Assembly: GCF_001571385.1 (NCBI RefSeq)
Contig: NZ_BCNW01000001.1
Location: 248,001 to 312,000, forward strand
Reading direction: 5' to 3'
From: Methanofollis ethanolicus
Lineage (GTDB): Archaea > Halobacteriota > Methanomicrobia > Methanomicrobiales > Methanofollaceae
Length of the DNA stretch: 64,000 bases
The position numbers and the translations under genes are program-made. The notes beneath the pieces were generated by a model. It saw only the letters and a program-made list of their open reading frames with translations. It was not told the DNA's origin and did no database searches. Below are positions 1-10,566 of the stretch, piece after piece. Numbering within the stretch: position 1 is the stretch's first letter; each line of letters starts with the position of its first letter.

Positions 1-29
1 CAGAAAGGCGTACGGGATCCGCGAAGATC

Positions 30-638
30 ATGGACCTGCAGGACACTTTCCCGGGGAAACCTATCGACCTGAAAAAATACACCCGATTCCGCACCCTCAA
101 TTTTTCCCGGCGGACATCTCTCCTTCTCACGGCCGGGTCATTCATCCTCTTCTTCGTTTTTTTCGCCCTGACCCTCCTCGCCTACATCCAGGTCACCGGT
201 GCCGACTCCTTCAGTTTCACGATGAGTAGCCCCTCCGATCTCCTGCCTCTCATCGTCCTCATTATCCTCATACTCCTCACAGGCATCCTTCACGAGGGGG
301 TCCACGGCGTCGCGTATCGCCTCCTGCGCAGACACCCGGTCTTCGGGTGGGGCAGGAGATCAGTGCTCCTCTATTGCTCCTGCTCGGCCGGCGGACTGTA
401 CACACGAAAAGAGAGCATATTCATCCTGATGGCGCCGTTCGTCCTGATCCCGGCAGTCGGGACCGTGCTCATGGCCCTTGCCCCCGCGTGGGCATGTGCC
501 GCTCTCGTCCTCCTCCCCCTCAATGCCGCCGGTTCGGTCGCCGACCTCCGGGCAGCGGCGGCCATCGTCCGCTCCCCGCCCGGCAGCGTCGTCCTCGAAA
601 AGGGAGAAGAGATGACAGTCCTGGTACCCCTGCAGTGA
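30..638 (+). CDS. DUF3267 family membrane metalloprotease-like protein
   Basis: A 202-residue membrane protein. Hydrophobic segments lie near residues 29-53, 70-87 and 125-165. The second is followed by HEGVHGV, an HExxH-type zinc-binding motif inside the membrane region, as in the DUF3267/site-2-protease-like families. The motif is seen directly; proteolytic activity is inference, and some family members may not be peptidases. The start follows no strong ribosome binding site, but the next in-frame methionine would remove the first basic segment. It ends 38 bases before the convergent transporter permease gene. The substrate is unknown. Confidence 0.7.
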   Translation: MDLQDTFPGKPIDLKKYTRFRTLNFSRRTSLLLTAGSFILFFVFFALTLLAYIQVTGADSFSFTMSSPSDLLPLIVLIILILLTGILHEGVHGVAYRLLRRHPVFGWGRRSVLLYCSCSAGGLYTRKESIFILMAPFVLIPAVGTVLMALAPAWACAALVLLPLNAAGSVADLRAAAAIVRSPPGSVVLEKGEEMTVLVPLQ

Positions 639-675
639 CTGCTGGATCGAGGAAATAATACCCCTGAAGACCGGC

Positions 676-1485
676 CTACCCCCGCGACGCAAGGCCGCGA
701 AGCCCCATCGCCGCACCATAGGCCGCAGTAGAGATCAGGATGACCGTCGCGCCCGAAGGGACGTCCAGAAGATAGGAGAGGACAATCCCGACCGTCGTGA
801 AGACCGCCCCGAGGAGGACGGAGAAGACCATCATCCGCGGCAGACTCCGGGAGAACTCGCGGGCGATCGCCGCGGGGAGGGTGAGCAGCGCGATGACCAG
901 GATGATCCCGACGACCTGGATGAGCATCACGACGGTGAGGGCGACCAGGACGAGAAGGGCGAGGGTGATCGCCCGCACAGGGAGGTTCATGACCCGGGCG
1001 TACTCCTCGTCGAAGGTGACCGCGAAGAACTCGTTGTACAGGAGGAGGACGGCGCCGACGATGAGGAGGTCGAGGACCGCCATCGAGAGGATCGCCTCCC
1101 GCGGCACGAGAAGGATGTTCCCGAAGAGATAGCCGAAGAGGTCAGGGGCGAACCCCGGCGTCAGGAAGACGAAGAGGATGCCAAGGGCCATGCCTGCCGC
1201 CCAGAACGCCCCGATCAGGGTATCGAGGTTGTGCTTCCGGGAAAAGGATAGTTCCCCCATCCCGAGGGCCGAGGCGACGGTGAAGCCCGTCGCACCGATA
1301 ATGGGGTCGATCCCCAGGAAATAGCCCAGACCGATCCCACCGAAAGCCGTATGGGAGATGCCGCCGGCAAGAGCGACCATCCGCTTGACGACCACATAGG
1401 TGCCGATGATGCCGCAGGCGACACTCGCAAGGAGTCCGGCGGCAAGGGCGTTCCTGAAGAAGTCATAGGCAAAGACCTCGATCAT
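676..1485 (-). CDS. Metal ABC transporter permease (ZnuB/MntB family)
   Basis: A 269-residue polytopic protein of the ABC-3 family, the membrane channel of Zn/Mn/Fe uptake systems. About eight hydrophobic segments are visible, and the typical 'GGISHTAFGGIGLGYFLGI' stretch sits near residue 40. It is the last gene of a minus-strand operon, with its start codon overlapping the stop of the ATPase gene by four bases. Together with the binding protein and ATPase just upstream it makes a complete importer. The metal cannot be read from the sequence. A second, differently ordered system of the same family lies at 55.6-58.8 kb. Confidence 0.9.
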   Translation of the reverse strand: MIEVFAYDFFRNALAAGLLASVACGIIGTYVVVKRMVALAGGISHTAFGGIGLGYFLGIDPIIGATGFTVASALGMGELSFSRKHNLDTLIGAFWAAGMALGILFVFLTPGFAPDLFGYLFGNILLVPREAILSMAVLDLLIVGAVLLLYNEFFAVTFDEEYARVMNLPVRAITLALLVLVALTVVMLIQVVGIILVIALLTLPAAIAREFSRSLPRMMVFSVLLGAVFTTVGIVLSYLLDVPSGATVILISTAAYGAAMGLRGLASRG

Positions 1486-2255
1486 GGCTTTTCACCTTCC
1501 CGGTGGTCGGCAAAGACGCGGTGCGGCAGGCCGTGGGCGATGAGGTCGATGGGACAGCCATAGGTTGCCTGGATCATGTCGCCGGTGATCAGAGCGTCGT
1601 TGTGCGTATAGAGACGCCTGTTCAGGCACGCGACCTTCGTCACATGGGATGAGATAGCCCCGATATCGTGGGTGACAAGGACAACGGTCATCGTCTTTCG
1701 CAGGCCGTCCAGGACCTCCATGAAGTGCTCGCCCGTCGGGGCGTCCACGTAGACGGTCGGTTCGTCGAGGATGAGCACCTCCGGACCGGCGGCAAGGGCG
1801 CGGGCGATGATCGCCCTCTGCTGCTGCCCCCCGGAGAGACGGCCGATCTCGCGGCCGGCAAGGTCGGCGATCCCCATCGTCCTGAGGGCCGATTCGGCCA
1901 TCTCCCTGTCTTCGCGCGTATAGCGCCGCGGAAAACCCCGCACATGACCGAGGCGGCCGGAGAGAACCATCTCCAGCACGCTCACCGGGTAGCTGAAGTC
2001 GAAGGTGCGGTACTGGGGGACATACCCGAGGAGGTGGCGCCTCTCCGCAGGACTACCGCCGAGCACCCGCACCGTCCCCGCTTCGGGTTCGAGAAGTCCC
2101 AGGATCACCCGCAGCAGGGTCGTCTTCCCCCCGCCGTTCGGCCCGATGACCGCGGAGAAGTCACCGGGCATCACCGCCCAGGTGATCTCCTGGAGGACGG
2201 GGCGGCCGCCGAGGGAGACCGAGACCCCGGAGAGGTCGATGACCGGCCCTTCCAT
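1482..2255 (-). CDS. Metal ABC transporter ATP-binding protein (ZnuC/MntA family)
   Basis: A 257-residue cytoplasmic ATPase that powers metal import. It carries Walker A (GPNGGGKTT, near residue 38), the Q-loop region (VPQYRTFDF), the ABC signature LSGGQQQR, Walker B (VLILDEPT) and the switch histidine (VTHD). The DEP is followed by TVYVDAP, where most homologues have 'FTGLDP' or 'FVGVDA'. Start and stop codons overlap both neighbours (ATGA-type junctions), so the three subunits are almost certainly co-translated. Confidence is high for the family and moderate for zinc versus manganese. Confidence 0.92.
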   Translation of the reverse strand: MEGPVIDLSGVSVSLGGRPVLQEITWAVMPGDFSAVIGPNGGGKTTLLRVILGLLEPEAGTVRVLGGSPAERRHLLGYVPQYRTFDFSYPVSVLEMVLSGRLGHVRGFPRRYTREDREMAESALRTMGIADLAGREIGRLSGGQQQRAIIARALAAGPEVLILDEPTVYVDAPTGEHFMEVLDGLRKTMTVVLVTHDIGAISSHVTKVACLNRRLYTHNDALITGDMIQATYGCPIDLIAHGLPHRVFADHREGEKP

Positions 2256-3112
2256 CAGACAGACCCCGCGATCGCCGCGGCCGCCGCCCTGAGGTTTTCC
2301 GTGTAGTTCCCGGCAAGGGGACTCAGCAGGACGACCCGGCCGTCGATCTCGTCGGCGACGACATGGGCGCTCCGGGTGCTCGCTTCGGGCGCGGCAAAGA
2401 CGACCGAGATGTTGTCAGCCTGCGCATGGGCGACGATCTCCTCGATCTGGCGCGGTGATGATTCCTTGCCGCCCTCCTCGATCGCGATCTGGACAAGCCC
2501 GTAGTCACGGGCAAAGTAGCCCCACGAAGCATGGGAGACCAGGAGGGCATGGCATCCCGAGGCCCCAATCTCGGCCCTGATATCGGCGTCGAGGGCGTCG
2601 AGGCGGGCGAGGTACGCGGCGAGGTTCGCCTCGTAGACCTTCTTCCCGGCAGGATCGGCCGTTATCAGGCCGTTGCAGACGTTCTTCGCCATGATCTTCG
2701 CGTTCGCGGGCGAGAGCCAGATATGCGGGTCGCCATCGACGAGCGTTACTCCTTCGGAACAGTTCACGACCGCCATATCCGGGTTCACCTCCCGGATCTT
2801 CCCCATCCACGCGGTCTCGAACTCGACGCCCGACCCGACAACCGCATAGACGCGGGCGCGGGAGAGGTCGGCGAGCTGGCCCGGCGTCAATTCATAGGTG
2901 TGCGGGCTTGCGCCCGGCGGGACGAGGACGAGGACGTCGACGCGGTCGCCCCCGATCGCTTCGATCGATTCAGCCTGAGGAGGAATGGTCACTGCGACAA
3001 GCATCTTCCCGGAGTCGGGCGCCCCGGCGGTGCAGCCTGAGGCAAAGACGGACAGGAAGACGAAGACAACGCCGCAGAGCGCCAGCCCCCTGTATGGCAC
3101 TGCTGGCATCAT
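2255..3112 (-). CDS. Metal ABC transporter substrate-binding lipoprotein (ZnuA/TroA family)
   Basis: A 285-residue extracellular metal-binding protein. The N-terminus has a hydrophobic leader ending in a lipobox-like ASGC near residue 27, so it is probably a lipoprotein. Histidines expected to bind metal are present in GASPHTYE, GDPHIWLS and LVSHASWGY, and an acidic residue occurs in the C-terminal half, as in cluster A-I proteins. There is no His-rich loop of the kind seen in many zinc-specific ZnuA proteins, so manganese or iron is equally possible. Two adjacent ATGs are possible starts. It is the first gene of the transporter operon, with its own TATA box upstream. Confidence 0.9.
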   Translation of the reverse strand: MMPAVPYRGLALCGVVFVFLSVFASGCTAGAPDSGKMLVAVTIPPQAESIEAIGGDRVDVLVLVPPGASPHTYELTPGQLADLSRARVYAVVGSGVEFETAWMGKIREVNPDMAVVNCSEGVTLVDGDPHIWLSPANAKIMAKNVCNGLITADPAGKKVYEANLAAYLARLDALDADIRAEIGASGCHALLVSHASWGYFARDYGLVQIAIEEGGKESSPRQIEEIVAHAQADNISVVFAAPEASTRSAHVVADEIDGRVVLLSPLAGNYTENLRAAAAAIAGSV

Positions 3113-3125
3113 GATGGAACCTCGA

Positions 3126-3164
3126 AATTTGGCATCTATCCAAATATCAGGGAGCGCCTATATA
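3126..3164 (-). promoter_or_regulatory. Promoter and candidate metal-regulator operator of the transporter operon
   Basis: Reading on the minus strand, GTATATAGG (3158-3166 region) is a good TATA box. About 25 bases downstream, at the expected transcription start, is the inverted repeat ATTTGG-N7-CCAAAT (3127-3145). The adjacent DtxR-like gene makes this a natural operator: a repressor bound here would cover the start site. The repeat is seen directly; the link to the regulator is inference. Confidence 0.5.
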
Positions 3165-3177
3165 CGCCTTCCGCGCC

Positions 3178-3609
3178 TCACCGTTCGCGGGGGCAGCAGT
3201 CACCATCATGCTCGATAGGGCCGCACCCGCTCATCACCGGGTGGCCGAGAGACGCGCAGATCCGATCAACGAGGAACCGCGAGACATGGCCCTCGATGTT
3301 CTTCGCCTCCTGGCACGCCTCGTCGGCCGATAGCCCGAAACGGCTCAGGGCCAGGGAGACGACGCGGTGGCGGCGGACGAGAAAATGGGCATATCCTTCT
3401 CCCTTCGCACTCAGGCGGACGCCGTGATAGGGCGTGTGCTCCAGGTAGCCCTCGCGCGCGAGGTCGCCGAGCGCCTTCGTCGCCGTCGAAGGGGAGACAC
3501 CAAGTTCACGGGCGACCTCTGTTGTCCTCATCGCCCCGCCCCGGAGAGAAATGACCTTTAAAAGTTCAGATTTCCGTGCCGGGAGCTCAAAACCGTCGAT
3601 CTCCGCCAT
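3178..3609 (-). CDS. DtxR/MntR-family metal-dependent transcriptional regulator
   Basis: A 143-residue protein with an N-terminal winged helix (roughly residues 10-70; TTEVARELGVSPSTATKALGDL is the recognition region) and a DtxR-type metal-binding/dimerisation segment containing ADEACQEAKNIEGHVS. The C-terminus is Cys/His-rich (SGCGPIEHDGDCC), which could add a metal site. I chose the ATG at 3609 because the family starts there; a longer frame to 3711 would run into the promoter of the divergent DP1 gene. It lies 65 bases upstream of the metal ABC operon on the same strand and probably represses it. The metal sensed is not known. Confidence 0.85.
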   Translation of the reverse strand: MAEIDGFELPARKSELLKVISLRGGAMRTTEVARELGVSPSTATKALGDLAREGYLEHTPYHGVRLSAKGEGYAHFLVRRHRVVSLALSRFGLSADEACQEAKNIEGHVSRFLVDRICASLGHPVMSGCGPIEHDGDCCPRER

Positions 3610-3718
3610 GACCGGTACTCGCCCGCGGCGGCGATAAAGTTTTCCCATTACCCAAATTTTCCCGCCCACCCCTCCCGCACCGAGACTATGATGAGGGCGT
3701 ACGCCCAACAAGATACCG

Positions 3719-5146
3719 ATGCTCTGCGAGGAGGAGATCGTTGCCCGTTTCCTGAAGACCGACCTGCTGGTGGCCCCCGAGGTGGTCCGTTACATCAGGG
3801 AGCAGGACGACCCCGCCCTCATCGACCGTATCATCGCGGCCATCCCCGACGGGGCCTTTGTTGTCTCCCCCGACTGCATCCCGGCACAGAAGAAAGAGCG
3901 GGACGGGACACGCTTCCTCGCCGACCCCCACCTCGAAGTTCTCCAGGGCAAGGACGGAAGCTGCGGCTGCATACGGGACTTCGAGGAGTACGTCACCTAC
4001 TTCAGGAACCGGTTCACCCACCTCTCCGGCTTTCTCAAGGGGAGGATCCAGCCCGTCCCAATCGAGGCGCTCCAGAGGACCGGGCGGTACCGCGAGGAGG
4101 AAGCGTCCTTCATCGCGATGGTCTCCGAGGTGCGGTCCACGGCCAACGGGAACAAGATGGCCAACGTCGAAGACCCGACCGCCACGATGCGGGTGCTCTT
4201 CAACAAGAGCAGAGAAGGCTTCGAGGAGGCCGAGAAACTCCTCCCCGACGAAGTGATCGGGGTGAAGGGCAAACTCTCCAGCGACGGGAACCTCTTCTTT
4301 GCCGACACCCTGGTGCGGCCCGACATCCCCGTCTCGAACGCCCCCTTCCACGCGGAACAGCCCGGCCGTGCCGTCCTCATCTCCGACGTGCATGTCGGTT
4401 CCGATACCTTCCTGGAAGACGCCTGGCACCGCTTCGTCGCATGGCTCGGGGAGCACACCGAGATCGGCTACCTCCTCATCGCCGGCGACCTCGTGGACGG
4501 GATCGGCATCTATCCCGGCCAGGAGAGGGAACTCGTGATCAAAAATATCTACGAACAGTACCAGGCCCTCGGGGAGATGCTCTCCGCCCTCCCCCCGCGA
4601 CTCAGGATCGTCCTCTCTCCCGGCAACCACGACGTCGTGCGTGGCGCCGAGCCCCAGCCCGCGATCCCGCAGGAGTTCAGGGAAGGATACCCGGACAACT
4701 GCGTCTGGGTCGAGAACCCCGCCCTCGTCTCCCTGCAGGGGGTCCGCGTCCTGATGTACCACGGCAGGTCGTACGACGACATGATCGGAATGATCCCGGG
4801 CGCCTCGTACAGCCACCCCGAAGAGATCATGGAAGAGATGCTGAAGAGACGCCACCTCGCCCCGACTTTCGGGCTGCGGACCCCGATCGCACCGGCAGAA
4901 CGCGATCCCCTGGTCATCGACCCGGTCCCCGAGGTGCTCTTCACCGGCCACGTCCACATCTCCGGCATCAAAAAATACAGGGGCGTCCTCATGGTCAACG
5001 CAGGCACCTGGCAGTCCCAGACCGCCTTCCAGAAGCAGATGAACACCGTGCCGACGCCGGCGCAGGCGGTTGTCCTGGACCTTCCGACAATGAAATATGA
5101 GATGTTCGACTTCAGCCAGCCCGGCGAACCGGCACGCCTCCCCTGA
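3719..5146 (+). CDS. dp1: DNA polymerase II (PolD) small subunit DP1
   Basis: A 475-residue exonuclease subunit of the archaeal replicative polymerase PolD. It has an N-terminal helical region and an OB-fold (about 125-200), followed by a calcineurin-like phosphoesterase domain. All metal-binding motifs are intact: DVHVGS (D223, H225), GDLVDG (D257), GNHD (303-304) and GHVH (H411, H413). The 3'-5' proofreading nuclease should therefore be active. The large subunit DP2 is not in this window. The gene is divergent from the DtxR-like regulator. Its location about 24 kb from the predicted origin is compatible with replication genes clustering near origins, but this is not a tight cluster. Confidence 0.95.
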   Translation: MLCEEEIVARFLKTDLLVAPEVVRYIREQDDPALIDRIIAAIPDGAFVVSPDCIPAQKKERDGTRFLADPHLEVLQGKDGSCGCIRDFEEYVTYFRNRFTHLSGFLKGRIQPVPIEALQRTGRYREEEASFIAMVSEVRSTANGNKMANVEDPTATMRVLFNKSREGFEEAEKLLPDEVIGVKGKLSSDGNLFFADTLVRPDIPVSNAPFHAEQPGRAVLISDVHVGSDTFLEDAWHRFVAWLGEHTEIGYLLIAGDLVDGIGIYPGQERELVIKNIYEQYQALGEMLSALPPRLRIVLSPGNHDVVRGAEPQPAIPQEFREGYPDNCVWVENPALVSLQGVRVLMYHGRSYDDMIGMIPGASYSHPEEIMEEMLKRRHLAPTFGLRTPIAPAERDPLVIDPVPEVLFTGHVHISGIKKYRGVLMVNAGTWQSQTAFQKQMNTVPTPAQAVVLDLPTMKYEMFDFSQPGEPARLP

Positions 5147-5206
5147 CCGCCGACGCCGCATCAGGTACCCCTGGAACACCCGGACGGATCAGGGGAATCG
5201 CTCGCT

Positions 5207-5279
5207 TTTTATTATTGAAGTGCCTCATAGATAGAGGAACAGATTGCCGAGTTTTGATGTGAAATCGCTTCTCGGAGGA
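5207..5279 (+). promoter_or_regulatory. hppA promoter and ribosome binding site
   Basis: The 142-base gap before hppA contains the TATA-like TTTTTATTATTG (5207-5218) and, directly before the start, a strong GGAGG ribosome binding site at about 5275-5279, nine bases ahead of the ATG. The combination predicts a leader of about 50 bases and strong translation, consistent with an abundant membrane pump. Confidence 0.5.
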
Positions 5280-5288
5280 TAGAAAAAC

Positions 5289-7334
<2,046 letters not shown>

Positions 7335-7350
7335 TTTTTCTCTTTTTTCA
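7335..7350 (+). terminator. T-rich terminator after hppA
   Basis: Immediately after the hppA stop codon are two T-runs (ATTTTTCTCTTTTTTC). Runs of U are typical archaeal intrinsic terminators and no stem is needed. No other T-run of this length occurs in the gene. Confidence 0.55.
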
Positions 7351-7479
7351 GGTCGCCCGAAAAAATACCCGCGATATTTTTCAGAGGCGATTTTCCGGAG
7401 CCTTTTCCCGGGTCATCACCTTCATCTCCCTTCAGGACAGATCCTTACCTGCAGGAAGGTCCTTTCTGCAGGTGATGCC

Positions 7480-8424
7480 ATGCTCCAGATCTTCAAGACC
7501 AGACAGAACGTGGACGGATTGTTCATCGAGGAACTGGACATAGTCGAACCGGGCTCCTGGATCTTCTGCACGGCACCCGACGAGGTAGAGATCGCACGGG
7601 CCGCCGGGATCATGGGCATGGCCATGGAAGACATCAGGGCCGCCCTCGACGAGGAGGAGAGGCCCCGCATGGAGACAGAAGAGGGCAAGACCCTCATCCT
7701 GATCGACACCCCGTTCCGGGTAGAGGGCGAGCCCACAGGGACGTACTCGACCATACCTCTCGGCATCGCGATGAACGAGGACTATATTCTCACCATCTGT
7801 CTCCAGGACATCCCTATCCTCCGTGATTTCATCGCCGGGAAGGTGAAGACCTTCTACACCTTCAAAAAAACGCGTTTCCTCTTCCAGATCCTGTATCGAA
7901 ACGCCTCTTACTATCTGAACTTCCTCAGGCAGATCGACAAGAGGAGTTACGAGGTCGAGAAGGAACTCCACCTCTCCCTCAGGAACGAGGAGTTGATCCA
8001 GCTCCTGAACCTGGAAAAGTCGCTGGTCTACTTCTCCACCTCCCTGAAGAGCAACGAGGTCGTGCTCGAAAAGATCCTCCGCTCCAAACCGATGCGGATG
8101 TTCCCCGAGGATGAGGACCTCCTGGAGGACGTCATCATCGAGAACAAACAGGCCATCGAGATGGCGAACATCTACTCGAACATCCTCTCCGGGACGATGG
8201 ACGCCTTCGCATCGATCATCTCGAACAACCTCAACATCGTGATGAAGTTCCTCGCCTCGGTGACGATCGTCCTTGCCGTGCCGACGATGATCGCGAGTTT
8301 TTTCGGGATGAACGTCGGCATCCCTCTCCAGGAGAGTCCCCTCGCCTTTGCCGTCATCATCGGGGTCTCGATGGTCATCTCGGCCCTGATCGTCTTTGTC
8401 CTTATCAAAAAGAAGATGCTCTGA
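7480..8424 (+). CDS. corA: CorA-family magnesium/divalent metal transporter
   Basis: A 314-residue CorA channel: a cytoplasmic alpha/beta and long-helix domain (residues 1-250) and two C-terminal transmembrane helices. The signature GMN motif ends the first of these (FFGMNVGIPL, about residue 272), followed by a short acidic-poor loop and the second helix, and a basic tail (IKKKML). I chose the ATG at 7480 because GGTGAT, a perfect match to the archaeal anti-SD, lies five bases upstream; a longer frame reaching back into hppA has unlikely composition. It likely mediates Mg2+ (or Co2+/Ni2+) entry down the membrane potential. The last 20 bases overlap the convergent receiver gene. Confidence 0.93.
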   Translation: MLQIFKTRQNVDGLFIEELDIVEPGSWIFCTAPDEVEIARAAGIMGMAMEDIRAALDEEERPRMETEEGKTLILIDTPFRVEGEPTGTYSTIPLGIAMNEDYILTICLQDIPILRDFIAGKVKTFYTFKKTRFLFQILYRNASYYLNFLRQIDKRSYEVEKELHLSLRNEELIQLLNLEKSLVYFSTSLKSNEVVLEKILRSKPMRMFPEDEDLLEDVIIENKQAIEMANIYSNILSGTMDAFASIISNNLNIVMKFLASVTIVLAVPTMIASFFGMNVGIPLQESPLAFAVIIGVSMVISALIVFVLIKKKML

Positions 8425-8806
8425 GGGTGACGGCCGCCCGCACGGCGTGGGCGAGTTCCACAAGTTCTGCCCGCGTCCCGCCGCCTTTCCTGACATAGAA
8501 GGAGGCTCCTGCCAGAAGGGCCTCTTCAAGCACCGAGTCGCGGCTTTTCCCGGTATACAGGACGAAAGGCAGGGATATGCCCCGCAACCTGAGGGCCCGG
8601 AGGAAGGCGATGCCGGTGAGACCGGGCATCTCGAAGTCGGAGACGACGGCGTCAAACCGTCCCGGCAAGATGATGAGAGCGTCCTCGGCCGAAACGGCGG
8701 TCGTGCAGGAGAACCTGCCTGTCTCTTCCAGGAATGCCTGCTCACGCTCACGGACGCACGGGTCATCGTCGACGATCAGGAGAGAGATCACGCCGCCTTC
8801 GGTCAT
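8405..8806 (-). CDS. Stand-alone response-regulator receiver protein
   Basis: A REC-only protein of about 133 residues. The acidic pair appears in LLIVDDDP, the phospho-acceptor aspartate in VVSDFEMPG, the conserved Thr in VLYTGKS, and the lysine in FYVRKGGG. There is no output domain, so it acts by phospho-dependent partner binding or phosphorelay. No kinase is adjacent; the nearest are at 13.8 and 17.9 kb. The ATG at 8806 is preferred, but a GTG at 8842 is possible since neither has a clear ribosome binding site. Its 3' end overlaps corA. Confidence 0.8.
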   Translation of the reverse strand: MTEGGVISLLIVDDDPCVREREQAFLEETGRFSCTTAVSAEDALIILPGRFDAVVSDFEMPGLTGIAFLRALRLRGISLPFVLYTGKSRDSVLEEALLAGASFYVRKGGGTRAELVELAHAVRAAVTLRASSF

Positions 8807-8942
8807 CAGAAAGATGTGGAAGGCAGGAGAGAAAAACCTCACGAAATGAGAGCGGCACGGGGCCGCGGCGCTCCCGCCGTCTATGCAGGCGGCACGGAGA
8901 AATAAACGCTCCTGCCAGAATGAAAACCTCTACACTCCTTGA

Positions 8943-8965
8943 AAGATATATCTCTTCGGGACCAT
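8943..8965 (+). promoter_or_regulatory. Promoter of the first marC-like gene, duplicated before the second copy
   Basis: AGATATATCTCTTCGGGACC contains a TATA box (GATATAT) about 25 bases before the start codon. Nearly the same block, GGATATATTCTTACGGGACA, occurs at 9578-9597 before the second marC gene. The duplication therefore copied the promoter with the gene, and each copy can be expressed on its own. GGGGG follows as a possible ribosome binding site at 8969-8973. Confidence 0.5.
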
Positions 8966-8975
8966 ACAGGGGGTT

Positions 8976-9566
8976 ATGGCAGATTTCTTCCCCTCCCTCC
9001 TCTACGCCTTCGCCACACTCTTCATCATCCTCGATCCTCTCCTCTCTGTCCCGATCTTCGTGGGGCTCACGAAAGAGAGGCCGGCCGAGGAGAAGACACG
9101 GCAGGCAGGTATCGCTGTCGTCGTCGCGGGCGTACTCCTCTTCGTCTTCCTCATCTTCGGGTCCCTGATCTTCGACATCCTGGGCATCACCCTCGCCAGT
9201 TTCCAGGTCGCCGGTGGTATCCTCCTCTTCATCCTGGGCATGCAGGAGGCCCTCGGCATCGAGTTCGCCCATGACGAGAAGAGCCGGCAGAACATGGCCG
9301 GGGTGATCATCGGCACGCCCCTCCTCTGCGGCCCGGGCGCGATCACGACGGTGATCCTCCTCTCGACAAAGATCAGCCCGTTCGTCACCGCCATCGCCCT
9401 CTTCCTCTGCCTTGGCGTCACCTGGCTCATCCTCAGGTACGCCGCCGCGATCCTCCACGTACTCGGCAGTACGATCACCGACATCGTGGCCAGGGTCCTC
9501 GGCATGTTCCTTGCGGCGATCGCGGTCAAACTTATCGCCGAAGGGGCGATAGGGCTTGGCTGGTGA
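8976..9566 (+). CDS. MarC/UPF0056 family integral membrane protein, copy 1
   Basis: A 196-residue MarC-family protein with six hydrophobic segments. Family features include the N-terminal FIILDPLLSVPIFVGLTK, the central FDILGITLASFQVAGGILLF, and PLLCGPGAITTVILLS after the mid-loop. MarC proteins were once linked to multidrug resistance but their transport role is unproven, so no substrate is assigned. It is followed after 46 bases by a paralogue of the same length and orientation, indicating tandem duplication. Confidence 0.88.
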   Translation: MADFFPSLLYAFATLFIILDPLLSVPIFVGLTKERPAEEKTRQAGIAVVVAGVLLFVFLIFGSLIFDILGITLASFQVAGGILLFILGMQEALGIEFAHDEKSRQNMAGVIIGTPLLCGPGAITTVILLSTKISPFVTAIALFLCLGVTWLILRYAAAILHVLGSTITDIVARVLGMFLAAIAVKLIAEGAIGLGW

Positions 9567-9612
9567 CGGCCGCGGACAGGATATATTCTTACGGGACATA
9601 TACTGAAGACCT

Positions 9613-10200
9613 ATGGACGATCCCCTCGCCGCCTTCGCGTACGCGTTTGTCACCCTCTTCATCATCCTCCACCCCCTGCTGGTGGTCCCGACCTTTCTCG
9701 GGCTCACCCGGGGCTACCGGACGGAGGAGAAGACCAGGCAGGCAACCATAGCCACTGCCGTGGCAGGCGGACTCCTCTTCACCTTCCTCATCTTCGGTTC
9801 CCTGATCTTCGATATCCTGGGCATCACCCTCCCGAGCTTCGAGGTTGCGGGTGGCGTCCTCCTCCTGATCGTCGGGATGCAGCAGGCGCTCGGGATCGAG
9901 TACACGCCACCCGAGGGAGGGCAACAGCAGAACATCGGCGTGATCGTCGGCACTCCCCTCATCTGCGGGCCGGGTTCGATCACGACGGCGATCCTCCTCT
10001 CGACAAAACTTGGCATCCTGGTCACCGTCCCGGCCGTCCTCCTCTGCCTGGTGCTGACCTGGTTCACCCTCAGGTATGCCGACGTCATCCAGCAGGCCCT
10101 CGGCGAGACGATCAGCGGGGTGATGACCGACGTCTTCGGGATGGTCCTTGCGGCCCTTGCGGTGACGCTCATCGCCGAAGGGGTCGACGGCCTGCGATAG
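9613..10200 (+). CDS. MarC/UPF0056 family integral membrane protein, copy 2
   Basis: A 195-residue paralogue of the preceding gene. It shares blocks such as FTFLIFGSLIFDILGITLPS and PLICGPGSITTAILLSTKLG with copy 1 but has diverged in the loops. For example, DPLLSVP became HPLLVVP and the cytoplasmic loop has EGGQQQN. The aspartate-to-histidine change in the first segment, at a position usually acidic in the family, suggests that the function differs. It is followed by an AT-rich gap with T-runs that would end transcription. Confidence 0.87.
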   Translation: MDDPLAAFAYAFVTLFIILHPLLVVPTFLGLTRGYRTEEKTRQATIATAVAGGLLFTFLIFGSLIFDILGITLPSFEVAGGVLLLIVGMQQALGIEYTPPEGGQQQNIGVIVGTPLICGPGSITTAILLSTKLGILVTVPAVLLCLVLTWFTLRYADVIQQALGETISGVMTDVFGMVLAALAVTLIAEGVDGLR

Positions 10201-10566
10201 ACAAAAATTTTCACGAACCACCTCTTTTTTTGCTGCGAGAATGCGGGAAAAATCGCATGCCCTCGTCTCGATAGATGGACACAGCGGAGACAGCCTGCCC
10301 TGACGGCCGTTCCGGCTTCATCATTTTTAAAAACGTCATAATAAGGGCCAATTCATCATTTCACAGGTTATTAAAAATAAAAATCTACAGAGTATAATTT
10401 CCATCATGTTGAAAAAAGAGGAATCACCAAATATAGTATCAACTAATTAATGTATTCGATTTTGTGGCGCGAAGAGAGATTTCGTTGCCAGGCGTGCAGG
10501 CATAGACAGACACATCCTGAATATAGCCCTGTTCTGGCATGCCGCCCGGATCAGCGAGGACCAGCA
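10201..10566 (+). other. AT-rich intergenic region before the first chemoreceptor gene
   Basis: A 366-base gap, much richer in A+T than its neighbours. It begins with T-runs that may terminate marC transcription (CTTTTTTTGC, 10221-10232). It contains several A/T tracts suitable as promoter elements, including TTATTAAAAATAAAAATC near 10369-10386 and AAATATAGTATC near 10430. An in-frame ATG at 10450 exists, but the leader peptide it would add is unlike the family. I see no RNA gene or repeat here. Confidence 0.5.

Noticed and set aside
3686-5179. A 497-codon minus-strand frame opposite DP1
   Set aside because: Shadow frame; DP1 has all catalytic motifs.
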